Assembly: GCA_002455915.1 (NCBI GenBank)
Contig: DKLU01000012.1
Coordinates: 1-8,906 of the forward strand
From: Chryseobacterium sp. UBA6632
GTDB taxonomy: Bacteria; Bacteroidota; Bacteroidia; Flavobacteriales; Weeksellaceae
Length of the DNA: 8,906 nucleotides
Direction: 5' to 3'
The position numbers were made by a program, and so were the translations under genes. The notes under the pieces were generated by a model, which was not told where the DNA came from, searched no databases, and worked only from the letters and a program-made list of their open reading frames with translations. Of the stretch, positions 6,699 through 8,906 are shown in pieces (position 1 is the first letter of the stretch; each line of letters starts with the position of its first letter).

Positions 6699-7466
6699 TT
6701 AGAAGTTTGGCTTTCTTTTTTCAATGAAAGCGGTTACTCCTTCTTTTTTATCGTCTAGTTCAAAAACTTCTCCGAAAGCTTTAATCTCAGCGTCGAAGCC
6801 TTTTTCCGTGTCAGATAAATTTAGGGCATGTATTGCTTTCGCAATCGCCATAGGTGAGTTTCTAGCAATTAAAGATGCTAATTCTTTTGTTTTGGTTAAA
6901 AGTTCTTCAATAGAGTATACTTCATTCACCAAGCCGATTTCCTTTGCTTTTTGCGCAGTAATCATTTTGGCAGAGAAGATCATTTCGTTGGCAATACCTT
7001 TTCCTACAAGCTTTGGCAGCCTTTGAGTTCCTCCGTACCCAGGGATTAACCCCAAAGTAACTTCCGGTAATCCCAACTTGGCATTTTCCGATGCATATCT
7101 GATGTGGCATGCCATAGCAAGCTCTAAACCACCTCCCAAAGCGAAACCGTTTACGGCTGCAATGACAGGCTTATTCATATTTTCAATTTTATTAAAAAGT
7201 GAATTGTGACCGTTTCTGGCAAGTTCTTCTGCCTCTTTCTGTCCCAAATCTGTAAATTCTTTAATATCAGCACCTGCAACGAAAGATTTTTCGCCACTTC
7301 CTGTAATAATAACTGCTCGGCAAGTTGTGTCATTATTCAGTTCGTCAATGGCAGTGCTCAGCTCCTTGATAGTCTGTGCATTGAGTGCATTCAGGCTTTC
7401 AGGTCTGTTTATCGTAATAATAGATATTTTATCTTCTCTATTTAATAATATATTTTCGTAACTCAT
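6699..7466 (-). CDS. Enoyl-CoA hydratase/isomerase (crotonase family)
   Basis: This is a 255-residue cytosolic enzyme expected to hydrate 2-enoyl-CoA to 3-hydroxyacyl-CoA in fatty-acid beta-oxidation or a related acyl-CoA pathway. The oxyanion hole is formed by A66 (in AGADIKEF) and G112 (in ALGGGLELA). The two catalytic glutamates are E115 and E135, spaced by 20 residues like Glu144 and Glu164 of rat mitochondrial hydratase, so true hydratase activity is likely rather than one of the single-acid crotonase variants. IPGYGGTQRL (about 141-150) is a further family signature. The full length and a start at MSYENILL agree with family members. Other beta-oxidation genes are absent, so the physiological substrate is not fixed (short-chain enoyl-CoA or 3-hydroxybutyryl-CoA dehydration are both plausible). 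It lies between the terminator-like hairpin upstream and the dCMP deaminase gene 50 bp downstream. Confidence 0.92.
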   Translation of the reverse strand: MSYENILLNREDKISIITINRPESLNALNAQTIKELSTAIDELNNDTTCRAVIITGSGEKSFVAGADIKEFTDLGQKEAEELARNGHNSLFNKIENMNKPVIAAVNGFALGGGLELAMACHIRYASENAKLGLPEVTLGLIPGYGGTQRLPKLVGKGIANEMIFSAKMITAQKAKEIGLVNEVYSIEELLTKTKELASLIARNSPMAIAKAIHALNLSDTEKGFDAEIKAFGEVFELDDKKEGVTAFIEKRKPNF

Positions 7467-7511
7467 TTTCCACTTTAAAATATTATCTTCTGCAAATTAT
7501 AAATTTTTTAC

Positions 7512-7546
7512 AAAAAAAAAGGAAAAATATTATTTTTTTTTCCTTT
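7512..7546 (-). terminator. Probable A/T-rich intrinsic terminator of the catalase gene
   Basis: Read on the minus strand, AAAGGAAAAA (7546-7537), a 9-base spacer and TTTTTCCTTT (7527-7518) can pair as a 10 bp stem. The T run continues to 7512, giving nine Ts in a row. The element lies 25 bp after the catalase stop, where termination is expected. The stem has only two G-C pairs, so it is weak. The T run may matter more than the hairpin. Confidence 0.45.
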
Positions 7547-7571
7547 ATATCATAAATATTATCAAATATAC

Positions 7572-8906
7572 TTATTTTGAATGGTTCATCATATTGGCAT
7601 CAATATTCACATTCAGTTGAGAAGCTACTTTCATGCCAAGCTCAATATTAGCCCTGAAAAAGTGGCATAATTGACGATTTATGATCTCACCTTTCTTCGG
7701 TCCATCGATTCCTTTCATACTTCCGATGATATTCTTGATCAAATTTTCTCTCTCTTCCGCATTCATTGCTTTTGAATATAACAATCCCGGCTGAGTGTAA
7801 TGATCATCATCATTTTCATTGCGATTATAACTTGCAACGTGGGCACTATCTAACTCATATTCAAAGTTTTTGTACGAAGAATCTGCTTTAATATCATCAA
7901 AACTGTTTGGATGATAATTCGGCTTATCCTGATATTGGCTGGAATCTGCCATAAAACCATCTCTTTGATAGTTATTAACTTCAAACGGACATCTGTTAAC
8001 TTCCAAATGATGCGCATTTACCCCTACTCTGTATCGGTGAGCATCGGGATAAGAAAATAACCTTCCCTGAAGCATTTTGTCTGGTGAAAAGCTGATTCCG
8101 TTGATCAAATTGCTTGGTGAAAAAGTAGATTGCTCTACGTGTGCAAAATAATTTACCGGAACTTCATTCAGTTCCATTTCTCCTACTTCAATCAACGGGA
8201 AATCATCGTGGAACCAAACTTTCGTGATATCAAAAGGATTCCATCGGAAATCTCTTGCCTGCTCTTCTGTCATTACTTGGATGTACATGGTCCATTTCGG
8301 GAAATCACCATTTTCAATCGCATTACACAGATCTTCCTGGGCAAAATCAGGATTTTCTCCTGCCATTTTTACCGCATCATCATTGTTGAAATTTTTTACG
8401 CCTTGTTTTGTTTTAAAGTGAAATTTCACCCAAACTCTTTCATTTTGAGCATTGATCATCGAGAAAGTATGAGAACCAAATCCGTGCATGTGTCTATAGC
8501 CATGCGGAGTTCCTCTGTCGGACATTAAAATTAAGACTTGATGAAGCGATTCAGGATTTAAGCTCCAAAAATCCCACATCATTGTTGCACTTTTCAGATT
8601 CGTTTTCGGAACTCTTTTTTGAGTGTGAATAAAATCCGGAAACTTTTTAGCATCTTTAATGAAGAAAACAGGTGTATTGTTTCCTACAAGATCCCAATTT
8701 CCGTCTTCCGTATAAAATTTTAATGCAAAACCTCTTGGATCTCTTGCGGTATCTGCACTTCCTTTTTCACCTCCAACGGTTGAAAAACGGGCAAACATTT
8801 TACAAGAATTTCCTATCTGTGAAAACAGTTTTGCCTTTGTATATTTTGTAATATCATGTGTAACCGTGAATTTTCCATAAGCACCACTTCCTTTTGCATG
8901 AACGAT
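7572..8906 (-). CDS. Catalase, haem-dependent, 5' end beyond window
   Basis: This haem catalase disproportionates hydrogen peroxide to water and oxygen. The frame stays open from the ATG at 8798 through 36 further codons to the window edge, and those codons (IVHAKGSGAYGKFTVTHD...) are the conserved catalase N-terminal core, so 8798 is not the start. The visible part is 444 residues. Its residue 3 is the distal catalytic His (VHAKG), residue 76 the essential Asn (in VGNNTP) and residue 286 the proximal haem Tyr (in RLFSYPDAHRYR). The spacings equal those of bovine catalase His74, Asn147 and Tyr357, so the core has no insertions or deletions. The C-terminus stops soon after the helical region (ending MMNHSK), with no flavodoxin-like extension, which marks a small-subunit monofunctional catalase of about 490 residues in full. 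Roughly 40-50 N-terminal residues and the promoter are missing, so OxyR or PerR control cannot be judged. Confidence 0.95.
   Translation of the reverse strand: MVHAKGSGAYGKFTVTHDITKYTKAKLFSQIGNSCKMFARFSTVGGEKGSADTARDPRGFALKFYTEDGNWDLVGNNTPVFFIKDAKKFPDFIHTQKRVPKTNLKSATMMWDFWSLNPESLHQVLILMSDRGTPHGYRHMHGFGSHTFSMINAQNERVWVKFHFKTKQGVKNFNNDDAVKMAGENPDFAQEDLCNAIENGDFPKWTMYIQVMTEEQARDFRWNPFDITKVWFHDDFPLIEVGEMELNEVPVNYFAHVEQSTFSPSNLINGISFSPDKMLQGRLFSYPDAHRYRVGVNAHHLEVNRCPFEVNNYQRDGFMADSSQYQDKPNYHPNSFDDIKADSSYKNFEYELDSAHVASYNRNENDDDHYTQPGLLYSKAMNAEERENLIKNIIGSMKGIDGPKKGEIINRQLCHFFRANIELGMKVASQLNVNIDANMMNHSK

Noticed and set aside
7467..7511. TATAATTTG at about 7506-7494 (minus strand) as the promoter of the hydratase gene
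   Set aside because: The TA-to-TTTG spacing is one base too long, and no TTTG lies 17-19 bp upstream. In such A/T-rich DNA the match is not significant.
8130..8528. Plus-strand open frame of 132 codons opposite the catalase gene
   Set aside because: It lies wholly antisense to a conserved catalase core, and its translation is Phe/Ile/His-rich with no family signature. It is a shadow of the real gene.

Overview
The base composition and gene content point to a flavobacterium of the Bacteroidota, most likely Chryseobacterium or a near relative. The DNA is AT-rich, Shine-Dalgarno sites are hardly visible, and a Bacteroidota-type promoter (TTTG, 17 bp, TAnnTTTG-like) can be proposed before the first gene. 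Lipoprotein signal peptides are short, and there is a Big_5-type Ig-like lipoprotein beside a small haem-binding-domain protein. The genus is inference; no rRNA or other marker is present.

Layout: the window has two converging halves. The plus-strand half (91-4687) holds a D-2-hydroxyacid dehydrogenase, then, after a 123 bp gap, three closely spaced cell-envelope genes: a serine-hydrolase lipoprotein (PF00144 type), a large Ig-like-domain lipoprotein and a membrane-anchored mono-haem c-type protein. A strong inverted repeat (4709-4777) lies at the convergence point and probably terminates transcription from both sides. The minus-strand half (4793-8906) reads, in transcription order, catalase (5' end cut off by the window edge), an A/T-rich terminator-like hairpin, enoyl-CoA hydratase, dCMP deaminase, XerD recombinase and a zinc-ribbon NUDIX hydrolase.

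How the genes fit together: dCMP deaminase, xerD and the NUDIX gene are packed with gaps of 6 bp and -1 bp and are very probably co-transcribed, possibly with the hydratase 50 bp upstream. They would join nucleotide supply, chromosome-dimer resolution and nucleotide or cofactor sanitation. The envelope trio would be exported to the periplasm or outer membrane, but its joint function is not known.

I see no mobile element, CRISPR array, phage gene, tRNA or defence system. This looks like ordinary core chromosome. The points most worth a second look are the 16 bp inverted repeat at 4709-4777, an internal duplication with matching D-x-N-x-N-x3-D loops in the Ig-like lipoprotein, and the uncharacterised lipoprotein/haem-protein pairing.
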